From Onchocerca lupi (taxonomy: Eukaryota; Nematoda; Chromadorea; Rhabditida; Onchocercidae): a stretch of 64,000 bases of DNA. The stretch is taken from positions 28,804 through 92,803 of the forward strand of contig JAOVVO010000301.1 of the NCBI GenBank assembly GCA_028564675.1, in the 5' to 3' direction. This document shows positions 48,860 to 62,626 of this stretch, piece by piece (position 1 is the stretch's first letter; every line of letters starts with the position of its first letter). Both the position numbers and the translations under genes were made by a program. The notes below the pieces were generated by a model. It saw only the letters and a list, made by a program, of their open reading frames with translations. It was not told the origin of the DNA and searched no databases.

Positions 48860-51800
48860 TTCTAGTCCTAAAAGCTCTTGATTAATTCTGCTAAATGATT
48901 AACCATCAAGTATTTAACAGAGAAGTAACTAAACAGTCATTAGTATATAAATAATTAATGATTAAAAGAAAACTTGAACAGATTCTGAGAAATAAATTGT
49001 TCGTTATGAAAAATTATATTCCAGGCTCGTTTAAGAGAAAAAGATACGAAACAAATATAGGTGCAGTGGGTTAATAATGATCTCATCACCTGTAAATCAT
49101 CATTTTTTCGCGAGCAGCTGCTTGATGTTAACAAAATGCCGATCTTTTTCCCTTTTATTCAAAACTCTTTTCCCGTCTAAGAGAGGAATCTTCCTATCCT
49201 GTTGAGAACAAATAATCGAATCTCATTGAAATTTGCAATTGAAACACGGTAAAGCGAGCAATGATTTACCCTAATGTGTTTCATAATTGGGACGATTATG
49301 GGACAAAAAATTTTCTAGATCTTTACAAGACATGAAAGAAAGACTTGAGTGTCTTGAGCATTTCCCTTTCGATGTTTTTGTTATTGAAATCAATTTTTCA
49401 ATCATACAAAAAACAATTATATGGAAATTAAACATGATCAAAACTAACAACAATATAATAATTCAACCAAAAATTCCGGATAAAGGATAGAAAAAGAAAA
49501 CAGAAGTATTTGATAGGCATTAGTAGAAATATGAAAAGAGAGAAAATCGGTTTGTGTTAAAGAATATGAATAACAAGAATAGAATGACAATAAATTTCAA
49601 TGGTAAGAATCAAATTAAATTAGAGAGTATGGACGAGGAATAAACAGATTGAATCGATTTTGAATAGTTAAGATTAATCAACAAGCTTTCAGAAGCTGTT
49701 TTTGTGTAATAACAGAAAGGCATAAGTGAAGATTAATAAAAATAGTAGCTGCTGCCACTGACTGCAATACACATGCAGTTGCAAGCACATAATACACGCA
49801 TATATGCATGCAAATGTTTCTCTTCTTATGCGCTGCCTTTTCTGTAAAAATTTATTCTATTTGGATATAACGCATAATAAAGTAGGAAGCAATAAAGAGA
49901 GCGCCTGATCAAAGCCTAGTTAAGAAAAGCAAAAAAGTTGGGACGGAGATATTGATCAGGATACGCACTGATCAAGCATATCCTCTAAACGAATGTCATA
50001 TCCGGACAAATTAATAATCTCGAATATTACATATACTTCCCTGGATAAACTTAGCAAGAATTATGGATGCTTAGTTCCTGAAAAACTACATATGTATTTT
50101 TTTCCAAAACTTCTGTGATTGCCTTAAACTATACGAACAGCTACTTCTGTATGATAGCTAGTCATATCCACATGTGATTAACAACGAATTATTAGACCTA
50201 TTCAGAAAAGCAAAAACGACAAAAATCTCAGTCCAATAGTTGAACTATAAAATCAACTTATTTTGACATGGCTAGTATAGATTTAAGGATCATTCACCAT
50301 GATTCATTTACGTTTTTTCTAATTTTTATCAGTTTCTGCTCAAGCCATCCGATTCTTTTATAATTATTGTATAATTGACTAAGGCTTCGCCTAGGAATTT
50401 TAAAGCTTAAATTTTAGTGCACGCAGAGGATTAATAGTAGAAATCATTATTTCCAGGAATTAAGCTAATTTCCCTTCTCATCCATTTCCTTGTATGTTCA
50501 AAATTTTTTCTGTGATTGCTGAACATTTGATCATCCTATTACCATGAGTATATAAAATTTCAAAATATTGTCATTTATTTTCTGGGAAAATAAGCAAAAT
50601 TTTATGATTAAAAAGAACATTATGGGAAGAGATGCTATCACAGTCAGATGTGGAAAATGATTTAATGCAATTTTTTGATGGAATTCCGTAAATAACCATC
50701 CATAATTAAAGGTAGGATGTACTGCCAGAATTGGATCTATTATTCTTATTTGACTGCTTCCTTCAGGATATATGCACAGTTCTTTTTATTGTTTTTTAAC
50801 GGACAACTTTTACAATTAAAATTAAAGAAACATATCAAAATATCAAAACTTCTTACCCTTTCTTCTACAAAAAAGAATTAATGTTGAAAAGAAGATGGCT
50901 AGGAACAGTCGAGTCTGATATTTTTAGCAAAATGTAATGCAATAAATGTTAAGCGAACGGTATAATATTGTAATTTTGGGACTTCAAGATTTAAGTATTT
51001 TTAAAGAACATTTCCCGCAAAAAATTTCCTGAGATTTCGAAGATAAAATATGTGAACAAATAGAAAATGAACATATGGACTATTGCTGAAGGTATAATTT
51101 GTTACTGAAACCAAACGTGCCATTTTCGATACAGCAAATATTTATGGAAAAAAGGGAAAATTTTTCCTGGAAGTAGTGTACTGCACTTTAACATGTTGGA
51201 ATCTAATTTTTTTGTTAGCTATTAAAAATCAAAAATAAAACAAAAATGGAAATGGGAAAAGATAATGCTCGATAATGCTTAATTCGAAACATGAGAGCTG
51301 ATAAAGTGATGAACAGATGAAAAGAAATCTTATAGAGGGAATTTGCTTCAAAATATCATGGCGTTAAGTGGTAACTAAGTCAATAGTTGATTCACTAGGT
51401 CGTTTATATGCTACGGGTCGAAAAAATTTACGATCTTCGGAGTATCAACTATTTAATTTCATTTTTCAACGAATACGCGGAGAAGGGGACGAACAATTCT
51501 AAGAAGACATGGTAGCCCGCAATGCAACGAAACTTTTTATCGGTTGTATCAACTTTAACAAATTCGTGATAACTTCAGAGTTTTCTTACAAGCTAATCAT
51601 GGCTAACTAATTGTTATTGATCTTCGTGACTTACATTCATCAAAAAACCTGAAATATAATATAATGCTAATTTCAAAGTGGATGGTAACAATTGGTTTCA
51701 ATAGATGAAAAGACAGTGTAAACTGTGCATTGTCATCTTTTTTTTTGATGACTTCAAGTTTCTGCAAAAATGTTGGTTACTGTGAAGACATGTTGTGCTC

Positions 51801-52249
51801 ACAGTATATGAGCAGTAGAAGATGAAAAACACTGATTTCTGAACGTTATGTATTGTTTCTATAATTGATATTAAAGAATTTCCTTCTTTTTTTTTTTTTT
51901 TTTTTTTTCGTGGTTTCTCAAAATTATGACATATTTCTTGCTTTAATAGGATACAAAAGGAAAGAAATTTCAGGATGTTTTTCAAATTTTTTTCAATTGG
52001 TATTTGTGTTTCTTGTTTTTGCTTGCTTTGGAGAGGCTTTATTTGAGTATTATTATAAAAGAGATTGAAAAATTGTTTAACCTTAATTAAGGGTTAAGTT
52101 TCACTTCCGGGTTCTCATAAAAACAGGAATTGTAACAAATAAATACACTCCTCCAAGACAGGTTTTGTAACTTTGATCTGTGCATTATTAAAAAAAAAAA
52201 AGAAAATGGCTGAACATCATTTTTTGAATGCCCTTTCTTGTTGTTACAA

Positions 52250-53260
52250 AAACGTTTTTCCTTTACATTTGTGCTTATTAAGAAAGCATCGATCGAATCG
52301 GAGAAATGGAAGAAGAAGCGGGAAAGAAGTTTGAGAAAACCGAGCGGTTACCGAAATGGAACATTATTTCCCATCCATCATACCACTGCGGGACAAAACA
52401 GTACATTTTAATCGAAAGTTATCATTTTGAAGAAGCGTTGTTTCCTTCTTAAACAAAGTTTGCTTCATAAATGGATTTTGAGAAAGCGAAAAACCAATTC
52501 GTCAGATGCTTGCTTTCGCCTTCTTTAACATCTTTTTCTCCTTTCTACCTTCCTTTCCATCGTTCAGATGGGTTTGAATAAGAAGTGAGAGAAATGAAGA
52601 TTGAAAAGTACCGCTTAACGACGCAAGCGGTGTCGCAGAAATCAACAGCATCACAAAAGAAACTAGAAGAAGCTTTTTACTGAAGTAAAACGAAATATAT
52701 GGGCAAAAGTCACTGAAGCAGGTATCAGCAGCCGTAGGCGACCATCGTTCTGAGGACGTTGTTGTTGCGATCAGTGATATTGTTGCATTACCGCTGTTTT
52801 ATTTCAGCTCACTTGTAGTGGTAAATTTTGGAGAAGCTAAGAAAAGCTACAAATAATGCTTAGAGAAGGTTCAGGAGAGCTTATGCCCTCAGGCGGACCG
52901 GACTAATAAAACCAATGAAAGTCTTCCAATCTCTCTCTCCTGCGTACTTTCACCGTAGGTTTCATTCCTTCTCTCAGGGTCCTTGAAGTATTTCGCTCTA
53001 CCTCTCCTAAAAACTCTGCAATCCTCTCCCATCCTCCAAATCAGAAATAACACCAAGCATTGTTAAGGCTTATGTCAAGAAGCCGACCAGTCCTGTCGAC
53101 ATATCATTTCCAAACCTTCTCAAACAAATTCACTTTCAATTACATCCAACAGATACCTTCCTCCGTACTTCGCGTCCGCTTGCTTCTTCGTCAGTTGCTA
53201 ACAAGTCCTAAATCTATGGAATTTTCATCTCAGATTTCAATATTCTGATCGTATGATAGT
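52250..53260. other. Higher-complexity, GC-richer island in the desert
   Basis: Stands out from the AT-rich flanks. At 52306-52452 a 48-codon ATG frame (MEEEAGKKFEKTERLPKW...) overlaps a second open frame of similar length. Neither has clear splice partners. Could be a promoter/5'UTR, a noncoding RNA or the relic of a gene. Confidence 0.25.
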
Positions 53261-55203
53261 TAGTGGGATCCAACCATTTGCTCCTTTTCACTCTCTCTAT
53301 TTCAACAATGGACAATCTTTCTTGTTGAAATAGCCATAACCTAAATAACTTTCACATTTATTAAGACTATTTTCTATAAATCTTGTTTTCTGAAACCTTC
53401 GTTCCATTCCTCAATTTCTTGATCTATTTATTCCTGACTTATCATATACCTTCATTATCTCCATTCCATTTTTACAAAATCTTCATCAGACAAACCAAAA
53501 ATTATTATTATCAAGATCATTAAACATTTTAATTTGATGGTTTTATTGGTTCCATGTAAGATTTAGTTCATAAGAACTTCTGCCAACTGTCAAACCGTTT
53601 TATTTAATCTACCACTGATTAGACTGTCAGGTTAGAACAACTTCCTTCATATAGATAAATGTTACATTCGTTTTGTTGATATAAAAATTTTAGTTGTAAC
53701 ATTTCTCCGGAAAAATTTATTACAAAAAGTAAAAAATCATGCATTGGGACCGTTTCCGGGATTCAGTTTTCTTCTTTATCTGATATTATTTTGTTTCCTT
53801 TATTTTTTGAACAATTACTTGTTTCAGATTTGATGAAATATATGATTTTAAATTTTTATGATGCTTGATACCGTAAAGATTGACACACCAATTAGCAATG
53901 GATCTATGTACTTTTTGAAGTAACAAAAGAATCGGGTATTTGAAAAATCTATCATTCTGGGCGATTGCATTTAAACTTGCTGTGCAATTGTATGTTGTAT
54001 TTGGGATATGCATGCATTCTACAAATTTAGCGCAACTCATCTAGCGAAGGAATCAGTAAATTTACAAATGTGCTCAAGACTGCGTTAACATACAATGTCA
54101 GCCTCGCTCTTCTGAGGATAAATGATTGTTTAGCTGACCATCCTGCAAATTAATATAAGTGTTATCATGCTTAAGTTATTCTAAATTCAAAGGGCATACA
54201 TTTCGTCACAAAATGCGAGGTACACCCTCAACTTTTTTCACTACTTTTAGAAGGATTTCTAACTTTTCATTCTTTCATGGTTTTTGCACATCCTTTTTTT
54301 TGGATTTTATCTTATATTAAAAGTAAATACATTTTGTATTGCAATAATATTACACACTTAAACTAGTGGTGCATGTTACTATAAGGTAGTAATGCTTTAA
54401 AAATGATTTCGAGCATAAATTTCAAAATTTATATGTGTACGTAATGAAAATCCAAAAAAATTTCTTTTTCTTAACAGTTTAAAAAGATCAAAAAAAAAAA
54501 AAAAAATGCCGCAAAAAAAATGTCATGAGAATTAGAAGTTTATTGGTTGGAAATAAAGGAATAAGAAAGTGAAAATGAATATTTTAATTACAGCAATTAA
54601 ATCGGAAATAAGGTAACCTTTTAATTAAGCGAATGATCAAAACTAGTAGTTAATTTCTCAGATGATAAGGATGATGAGGACTTATTGCTTTTATTCATTT
54701 GCACATCGATTAGCTTATTTATTTTCGATTAAAAAAATTAAGTGTCTGAAATTATAGAATGCAACATAAATGTAGCGCAATGTAAGTGAAATATCTGAAA
54801 AATTTAAAATGAATTGTTGACACTTTCATTTCATGACGAATGCGTGGAAAGTTACACACATACATACACAGATGCATATTTTCAGGTTTTTCTGGATATT
54901 TGAACAGGAAGGTAATACTGAAGATTGAAGAGAGAGTGTAAAATTGAAGGGATGAGAACTGTGATAACCGGCGATGATATATGATAAGATAGCTTAAGAA
55001 TCGGTGAAAAGGACAGAGACGGAGAAAAGAGCTAGGAAAGGGAGACAGGTTCCCAGAATCTACGTGGAGAACTGTCATTCAAAACCAGATTTTACCTCAG
55101 ACGATGTAATATATGCGTTACACAACAATGTGCTTGACCTGAATCGAACGATGATGACTGTTTCAATAAAAAAACAATATCAAGCAACTAAGTTGCAGCT
55201 CTA

Positions 55204-55251
55204 CAGTAATAACAGTAATAGTAATATTAGTAGTAATTAGTAATACAGTAA
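55204..55251. repeat. AGTAAT-type low-complexity repeat
   Basis: Imperfect tandem AGTAAT/AGTAATAGT units ending about 75 bp before the 5.8S rRNA fragment; codes Asn/Ser runs in one frame only by composition. Confidence 0.7.
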
Positions 55252-55255
55252 CGAC

Positions 55256-55275
55256 TTAACCCCCTAGGGAGTTAA
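55256..55275. repeat. 20-bp near-palindrome next to the rRNA fragment
   Basis: TTAACCCCCTAGGGAGTTAA reads almost identically on both strands (one mismatched pair) and lies 50 bp from the 5.8S-like segment. Confidence 0.6.
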
Positions 55276-55325
55276 AATATCCGCAACTTGCTTTTTTGCA
55301 AAGGTGGAGAAAGGTTATCAGTTGA

Positions 55326-55403
55326 GCGTCTGAAATTTGCACTATTTATCGCAACTAGCTGCGTTCTTCATCGATCCACGAGCCAAGTGATCCACCGCTA
55401 AGA
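55326..55403 (-). pseudogene. 5' fragment of 5.8S rRNA gene
   Basis: On the minus strand the sequence matches the start of nematode 5.8S rRNA from TTAGCGGTGGATCACTTGGC through GAAGAACGCAGCTAGTTGCG to a CAGACGC-like motif, about 78 nt. It has a few substitutions (AGTTGCG for AGCTGCG, AAATTTC for GAATTGC), then similarity stops. No 18S, ITS or 28S surrounds it, so this is a dispersed rDNA-derived fragment rather than a working gene. Confidence 0.8.
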
Positions 55404-57643
55404 ATTAAAAAAAAAAGAATGTTAATAATGAAAAAATTGAATCAAATACATCTAGTTTGTGTGTGTATTTGTTTTGTTGGCAGCATACTTGCTAAAATGC
55501 TTATTAGCTGCATATATAGAATTAGCATTACCGTTAAGCATCACAGTTCATAATCCGTGGCACTGTTTTCTCTTGCTTCTACCAACACTTCTCTAACAGC
55601 AACTTATCAAAACATCATTCAGACTTATATCTATTTTCTTTTATAGCAGGAGTTGCCACTCAAGATATACTTCCTTTTTGCAAACTTCATGAACATTTCA
55701 AAATGTTTCGCTGGCAGGTTCACGAATAAGTCCCACTCATTTACAGAAACAAAATAATTGTTCACCTTTTCGTACATTTTTTTCGCTCTTTCCTTTTCCT
55801 CTTTTTGCGAAATTCAGATATTCCTTCATGTTACACTTGGAATTGACTTGGAAAGGATATTCTTTTCCACCAGGTATTCGTTTTAATTTTTCATCGTTTT
55901 ATTGAAATAACACATTCATAGTTCTGCTCTTCGTCATTTATTATAAAAATCAAACAAAGCTGATTTCTGTAATATGATTACTTGATTTTCGCCCTTTTTG
56001 TGTCTGGCACGGTCTTCTCTTCGAAATCTGGATGTAACTTTCTTAGTGATAATAACAAAATTTTATGTCATGTTAACCTCTCGAAGAAACTTGAAAGTTT
56101 CAGCTTTTACCAAAATTAGACAGAATCTTCAATACATCTATGCAGTTTAGATGGAAAAGGTATCGTAATGGATATGTAGTATGGTTTGTTTACGTCAATG
56201 TGCTGGAGTTTTCAGGTCCAAAAAAAGTTCGTTAAAAGAAATTTTTCACTGGAACAAAGACGATTACTAGTTTTCTGAAATTAAATTTTTAGGTGATATA
56301 TTGCGAGGGAATTCCGTTTGTATCCATAACTAACTCAATTACTATCGAAACAATACTGAAATTCCCTCATTAAATAAAAATGTTCTTAATTTTCAAGCTA
56401 TTTTTCTTAAGCCATGAACTATATATCACTCATGCATTACCGTTATCATCTCCACTTAGTGCTGGTGATAATGTCTAATAAATGTAAGACTTGCTGATAG
56501 AATACATTAGTCAACGACTGATCCGCGATATTCATTGAAAAAAATAGCAATTGATGTAATCCATGGAAAAATTTACTTTGAAAAAATCCTAATAAAAATC
56601 AAAATCCGAAAGTGAGTTCAAAATAGATAATAATTATTGCCGAACTGGCTTTTTAATTTCAAGCATTTGGTAAATGAAAATGTTCATCGTCGTTTAATTC
56701 GCATAAATATTTTGGCTATAAGATTAAATTCGTAAAAGATGAGTGCGTGAACAGAGATGTTGTTCTTTTTTTTCAAATCGTCGGTTTCCATACCGGTTTC
56801 ACTGATTCAGATTGTATTCTTTCCATTTATTACCTCTTCAATTTATGATTATTCTGTGAACAGTGTTTTTCAGTATTGCTTAAGAATTTCACTTGAAATA
56901 GTTGTTGTGTTTGTTGATCGTATAGTCTAAAATTAGAAGAAAGTCTAACCATTTCCTTTTAATTTTGCAGTTGGATTATTTATTCGCAAACTAGTTGACC
57001 ATCCAAGTAATTAATTTCTTGCTCTGATGGATTAGTTTTCTGTTCAACCGACTTAAAATCTTCGATGACATTTGATACTTGATAAGAATTAAATTATCCG
57101 CTTTTAGACCATATTGAGCATCTGAATTTTTTTCTAAAGTCATCAAATCTATTAATACCACATTTCAACGCTTTGCAAAAACATGAAAGAAACCATCTGA
57201 ATATTTCGAACGACGTTTAGGTAATTTACAAAGAGATCAACTGTTCCTAAGCAATTCGTTTGTTTCGGAGAAAATAATCGCATCCAGTGGCAAAGAGCTT
57301 TACCGTTTTGATCGGTTTTTTTGCTTAAACTCTATTTCATAACTCCTGTATCAATTCATAGGCTTCATGTTTTCTGTTTGGTTTAATCTGAAATTTAATT
57401 TTCGGTAAACGCCAATCAATCTAGATATCAAGCATAGGGTCTAATCTAAACTTGAAAAATGTGATGAATCGCAACAAAGCTAAATTCGTTTCAAGATGCG
57501 GACTGATTATTAAATATTTTTATGTAGTTGAAAAGAAATAGAATGGTATAAAATGAAATGGAACAAAAACAAGAACCAAAACAGGACAGAACGGAAAACA
57601 GGTGATAAATTTAAATAATATATTTTTGTTTATCCAGAAAACA

Positions 57644-57681
57644 AGAAAAGGTGGATTCATAATTGTGAGTCCACCTTTCCT
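57644..57681. repeat. Hairpin-forming inverted repeat
   Basis: AGAAAAGGTGGATTCA pairs with TGAGTCCACCTTTCCT (14 of 16) around a 6-nt loop. Confidence 0.7.
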
Positions 57682-60491
57682 TCGTTCTTTTGATGCTATA
57701 CAGATCCCACGAAGAGTGCTGGTTCTATTTTTTGATTAATACTTCGTAAGATTCAAATGAATGTGAACGAGAAGTAGGTACGAGGTATGGGTTTGAAAGA
57801 TAGTTAAAATGAAATTGAACGATTCTACCTGACACTTTTTCAATGAAGAAATTTTTTTCTTCCTCCATCAAATGTTTTCGAAAAAGGAAGAAAAAATAGC
57901 CGCAGTACATGTAGCAGTAACAAAGCAGTGTAAGCTAATTTTTATAAGCAAACAAGTTTTCCGTGCAGTTTTCCCTCCGAAATTCAATCTACGCTACTGT
58001 CATTTCATTACAAAGCTTTTACCTTCTCATCCACTCATTTGATTTTACATTCTTCATTTCTTCGTAAGAAATAAAGATCAACTCTTGCTCTTTGGATTAT
58101 CGTTCAAATTATCACAGTGCTACTACCATTGCCCATTAAATTCCAAACAGTAATACAAGGTTGCGAGGATTCAAAATACCATTCGGTATTGTATAAACAA
58201 AAATTTCTGGACAAATATTAGAACACCTTAGCGACTAGATTTTACAAAGTGATATAGCGATGTTACCTTTCCCTAAATGGCATTTTGGTCCACAAATACT
58301 TTTTACTTTGAGTAGTTTTGAACTCCTTTTTAAGTAGCTTCAAGAAGTTGATACCGTCTTCGTTGTTTCTGGCATTATCATCCTTTCTCCCTTCTATCCT
58401 TCCCAGTCTTCTCGCAGATTCGCACCGTGTAAGTATTACTACTTCGTGAATGTTGCACTTCAAGTAAGTCATATAGCGCTTATTTCAAATTATATGTTAC
58501 CTTTTTTAACCGCTATTTCGAAAATTTTTTTAATGCTGAAATTTACATACTATTTTTGATTCAAAAGTAACATATGGTAATTTTCATCTGCATTATATAA
58601 GGCAGAATGTGTTTCATCATTTGATTATATTAATCAATAAAGGATACAATTTTAAGGAGTGATAAGTTGTCAGGCGCATTCTTTGCTGCGACTTAAGATC
58701 CTCTTCTCTTCATTCCATTCTTATTGCTTATTCCTTCCGTAACTGCAGCACATCCATAAATAAGGTCTAATCTCTTGGAACAATTAGTTTTACAATGTCA
58801 TTTTCTTTGTTTTTAAAAAATCTTTTGAAATTAGATGTGTCATCAAAATTTGGAAATTCCCATACTCATTTGTCTTCTTTTGTCACGATTTGTAACAAAA
58901 TAATAAAGAAAAGATACGAGTTTGCATACTGCAATGCAAAACGGAGGAAGTCGTTTGCACATACCGCATTTGCGCTACCAGTATTTGCCAGTATTGAAAG
59001 AGTGGAGTAGGTACGGTAGCATTAGGTATGAGAAATAGAAGGCACATAAATAGCAAAGGAATTGCATTTCAGAGAGATGGGTAGTGGAGGTCAGAGGACA
59101 GTTTTCCATGATATGAATGCTTGGTGACCCCGCATCGTTTTGCTATCGTTAATAAGTGTTTATCAGAAAAGATTACAGAATTAAAAAGCGAACGACGGGA
59201 AAAGTTTTTAACTGTTTTGACTGAAGAAAGAGGAATGATCCATGATAATACAGTAGAGGAAGACTGAATTATTGTAGCGGTGGTTGCAATGGGTAGTAAT
59301 GGTAGTAGTAGGTTGGGGAGTAGGAGGAAGAGTAGGACTGATAGTGAATGATAGTGGACATGGGTCAAGGTCCTCACTTCTTAGCGCACTTCGCTTCCCC
59401 CAAAAGTCTAATTTATTATTTCTATCCGTTGTGTTGTTGTTTAGTGATCAAATCAATTTACCTGCGTGCCCTCTCTTCCAATCTTCCGTACTCATCAACC
59501 GCCCATCCACTGCCCACACCAAAACAATTCATTAATGTCATATTATCAAATTTATGCCAGATTTCCACCCGTACCGACCTTCAGTCTCATTGATTTAATG
59601 CTAATAAGTTGAACAATCCGACACTACTTCCCACTCTAGCAAGTCCAGAGCTGAGGCTTTTTGGCTTCTTTCCTTTTTGTGTCGTAATCATTTGAGGCAA
59701 TCGTTTAGTCAAAAGCAATATCCCTATTATTAGACAGCATTTTCATCTCTTTGAGATTTTACAAACGAAAGAGTAGTAGTTGTATGCTATTGTAGAGAAA
59801 AAATTTTTTTTTTCGTACTGTTGCCATAGCTAATTTAGTTATTTGAAAAATAAATCAATCGAAAAATGTACTTTTTTGAAGCTTTAGAAGCATTTAGAAA
59901 AGATTGTTTCGATTAATCCGAACCAAATGTAATAAAAGACTTGTTTTCACTAATTCCATAACCAGATTCATCACATAAGTACTTCTGTTGTATGATATAT
60001 CTTTACAGTTATCTTTAAATATTCTAATAGCAACGAAAATTTGGGATGAGGACTGCATTTGTTGCAATCAAAAAGTCTAGTTCAGTTATGTCAACTTCAC
60101 TTCCTTCCTATCTGCTTCACTAATTCAAAAGATAATAATAATACTGGTGTTTGAGAGGGAAGCATGATTTTTGCAGGAAATGAAGAGGACAATGAGAGCG
60201 CATTGATTTCAAGAACGGCAGAGAGAAGGATTCAAGCTGAAATCTGAATCTGAAGTAGATTTTTCTATCTATTGAGCATGAAATGAAATGAAATGAGACG
60301 AAGTGACCGAAGACCATTACCTCAAACGGATGATTGCTGCTGTTGCATTGGCATGCATGCACTCAAGCAAGTGGACGCACGTATGCATTCCTTGAAGCAT
60401 TCCAAGAGCTGCTGTTTATAAATGGATAGGAAGGAGTTGAAAAGCGTTTAATGGAGCTTATTATGTGTTGAGATGAGGAAATGAGTACGAA

Positions 60492-60534
60492 TTGTGTGTG
60501 ATGCACGCGTGCGTGCGTGCATGTGTGTGTGCAA
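60492..60534. repeat. Alternating purine-pyrimidine tract (TG/CG-rich)
   Basis: TGTGTG, ATGCACGCGTGCGTGCGTGC and ATGTGTGTGTGC run together, a composition that favours Z-DNA. Confidence 0.7.
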
Positions 60535-60612
60535 GCAATAAGGAAGAAGCATTAGATGGCACCCTCGGGGCATGCAGACCACTAGAATCCATGAATCAGA
60601 GATATCCATCAA

Positions 60613-60660
60613 GACTGAAGAGTATGGGCCATCTGAGGGCCATGCCTCTCATCTTCAGTC
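60613..60660. repeat. Foldback with 9-bp perfect arms and a GC-rich interior
   Basis: GACTGAAGA and TCTTCAGTC enclose GGGCC-containing inner complementary segments (ATGGGCC, GGGCCAT), giving a stem of about 48 nt with bulges. Possible structured RNA; no known miRNA seed was recognised. Confidence 0.45.
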
Positions 60661-60848
60661 CTGTATAACAACAACTTAATGATAAAACTTATCACCTCCA
60701 TGCCCGCCATCTCGAACTAGTAGCCAATGGTTAGTTAACTCGAAGTGGTACAAAGTCCCCTTCCTGCTACTAAACTTCATGCTTTTACTTTCCCATTCTG
60801 TTTTTAATCGCATGCCTCAGTCGTTTTTCCACTACTTTCAAGAAATGT

Positions 60849-60901
60849 CCCTTCCTCCCCCTCTCCCTTCCCGTTCCTCTCCCTCCCCTTCCCCCTCATT
60901 T
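60849..60901. repeat. Polypyrimidine C/T tract
   Basis: Almost uninterrupted C and T for about 50 bases, with mirror-like CCCTCTCCC/CCCTCCCC units; triplex-prone composition. Confidence 0.8.
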
Positions 60902-61182
60902 CATCTTCTGTTTGCTCTATTGTATGTCCTTAATCATTGATTAAATACTCTTCCTCGGCCGTTCCTTCTTTGTTCAGTAAAAATCTGCACTTCAATCAGA
61001 AATATTTGCACCTACTTTGCTTTGCTTTGTTTTCATACCCTCAAGCAACACTCCTTCTCTTCTCCTGTTCTCTAACATCCCACTCCCTCTCCCTCCAATA
61101 CCGCCTTTTTTTTCTTATTTTTCATTATTATTATATCCTCATTCGTGTTCATACATCTATTTCCCTATTCTTTGCATCTCAG

Positions 61183-61287
61183 CAAATCTCGGGATATCTG
61201 AAGATCTCGAGTTGGAGTTTCGGGATTTTAGCCAACATGACATTATTCAACAAATGGACAAGACGGTGCTGGCTGTTATGCATTCAT
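61183..61287 (+). CDS. Isolated exon-like segment, function unknown
   Basis: Follows a strong pyrimidine tract and acceptor (TTTGCATCTCAG) and ends at a GTGTAT donor. One frame gives 34 residues with a well-mixed composition, including ISEDLELEFRDF and HDIIQQMDKTVLAVM. Entry and exit are not resolved, because no partner exon is visible within several kb. It may be one exon of a gene with very long introns that continues outside the window. Confidence 0.3.
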
Positions 61288-62626
61288 GTGTATTCATCTT
61301 TTAGCAAATGAGCTCGAAATAGTTGTCAGCACTTGTTTTCTAAAATGTGATCTGAAATTGCTGTTACAAGGTGGTTGTTTGGTTGCGGTGACCTATCATT
61401 TTTTGAAATTTCAGATAAAAAAAACTACCATTATATTCATAAAAAAGTGGGGAAAGAAAATGAAGTGAACGACGACGACCTTACAAATGTTTAATGAGAA
61501 AATCAGTTGTGCAGCATATGCACACTCACATACATACATCACACTTACTCGCATCATCGTATATATAAAATTTTTTCTACTTTTTACTTATGTGCTTATG
61601 AACTGACAATAGGATTTTCAACTTTACCCAGAAGGGACGAGAATATGATGTTCTATTAGGTGATCCGGGAAATTGAAAGCAATCTTTCACTTACTAGCAA
61701 TCAAGTCTCCTCTGATTTCAAAAGCTAATGAACTTTTTTCCAACAAGTAGTCCAGAATCTTGAAAGCACCGAAAATAATTTATTTTTAATTTGCAGTTTA
61801 GGGAAAGTTGTGCATTTTTCGTCACTTTCTCTGATACTTTCATTTCAAATACATGTGAAGACATTATTTTCACTATTAACTTGATACAAAGAAGTTTAGG
61901 ACTTGCATTTTGAAAAGTGGACAGCCATACAACTGGATGCATTATGAAAAGTGGTGAATCTCGAATTGACAGTTTTCCTGAAAAATCACATGTCTTTTTC
62001 TCGGTTTCTTTCTCATCTTGTTGATTACATGCCTAATTGCTTCCTCTTTCTCTAGTTTTCTTAGTTTATACCTGAACTATTGGCGGCACTAATCATATTA
62101 TTGGTGGCATTGGGACAAAAATCTCCATTTATAACCGTTCAGAGAATTCAGTAATTGGTTTCAAAAAAAAGATGAATTAACTTTTCGTATTTCTCTGTCT
62201 ATTTCATAAATGAGCACAAGTGAAACTTTTTTCATAATAATTCGATTCCAAATTGAGTAACTAAGTTCATTCAAATGATTTGAGGAACTTTAGATTTTTA
62301 TGATTCCAACCGTATTTCGGATAGTTTTTTGCGCTTCATCAACTTGGAATCTTTTTTTTTTTTTTTTTTATCTGGAAAAGAAGGAAATTTACCTCGTTTC
62401 CGTTGCTTCCTCTTCTACTTCTGCTTATTTTTTCTGCAACTTTCCGGCTAAAAATGAGATTGCTTCTTTTGTGACCTGTCTTTTTACGATTGTATAATAA
62501 CTGATCATAGCTTTATTCAAAGAGACTTCAGAGATAAGCAGCCTTGAGTCATTCGATCCCATTTCGTCACTGTTGCGTTGAAAAGACCGGGAAGATCACC
62601 GGAATTGGCAAAACTTCTGTAGAAAG

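Larger units (their letters stand above)
44352..62626. other. Gene desert, about 18 kb
   Basis: No gene with several phase-compatible exons was found on either strand. Open frames up to about 124 codons occur but are low-complexity or lack splice context. It contains the separate items listed below: homopolymers, inverted repeats, a 5.8S rRNA fragment, alternating purine/pyrimidine and polypyrimidine tracts, and one isolated exon-like block. GC content rises in patches around 52250-53250 and 58650-61300, which may be regulatory or parts of unrecognised transcripts. Confidence 0.5.

Noticed and set aside
50636..50660. TATCACAG seed of the miR-2 family
   Set aside because: Eight-base seed match only, with no complementary upstream arm.
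59069..59377. 102-codon minus-strand open frame with Leu-rich runs
   Set aside because: Arises from the GGTAGTAGG-type low-complexity plus strand; no splice context or recognisable domain.
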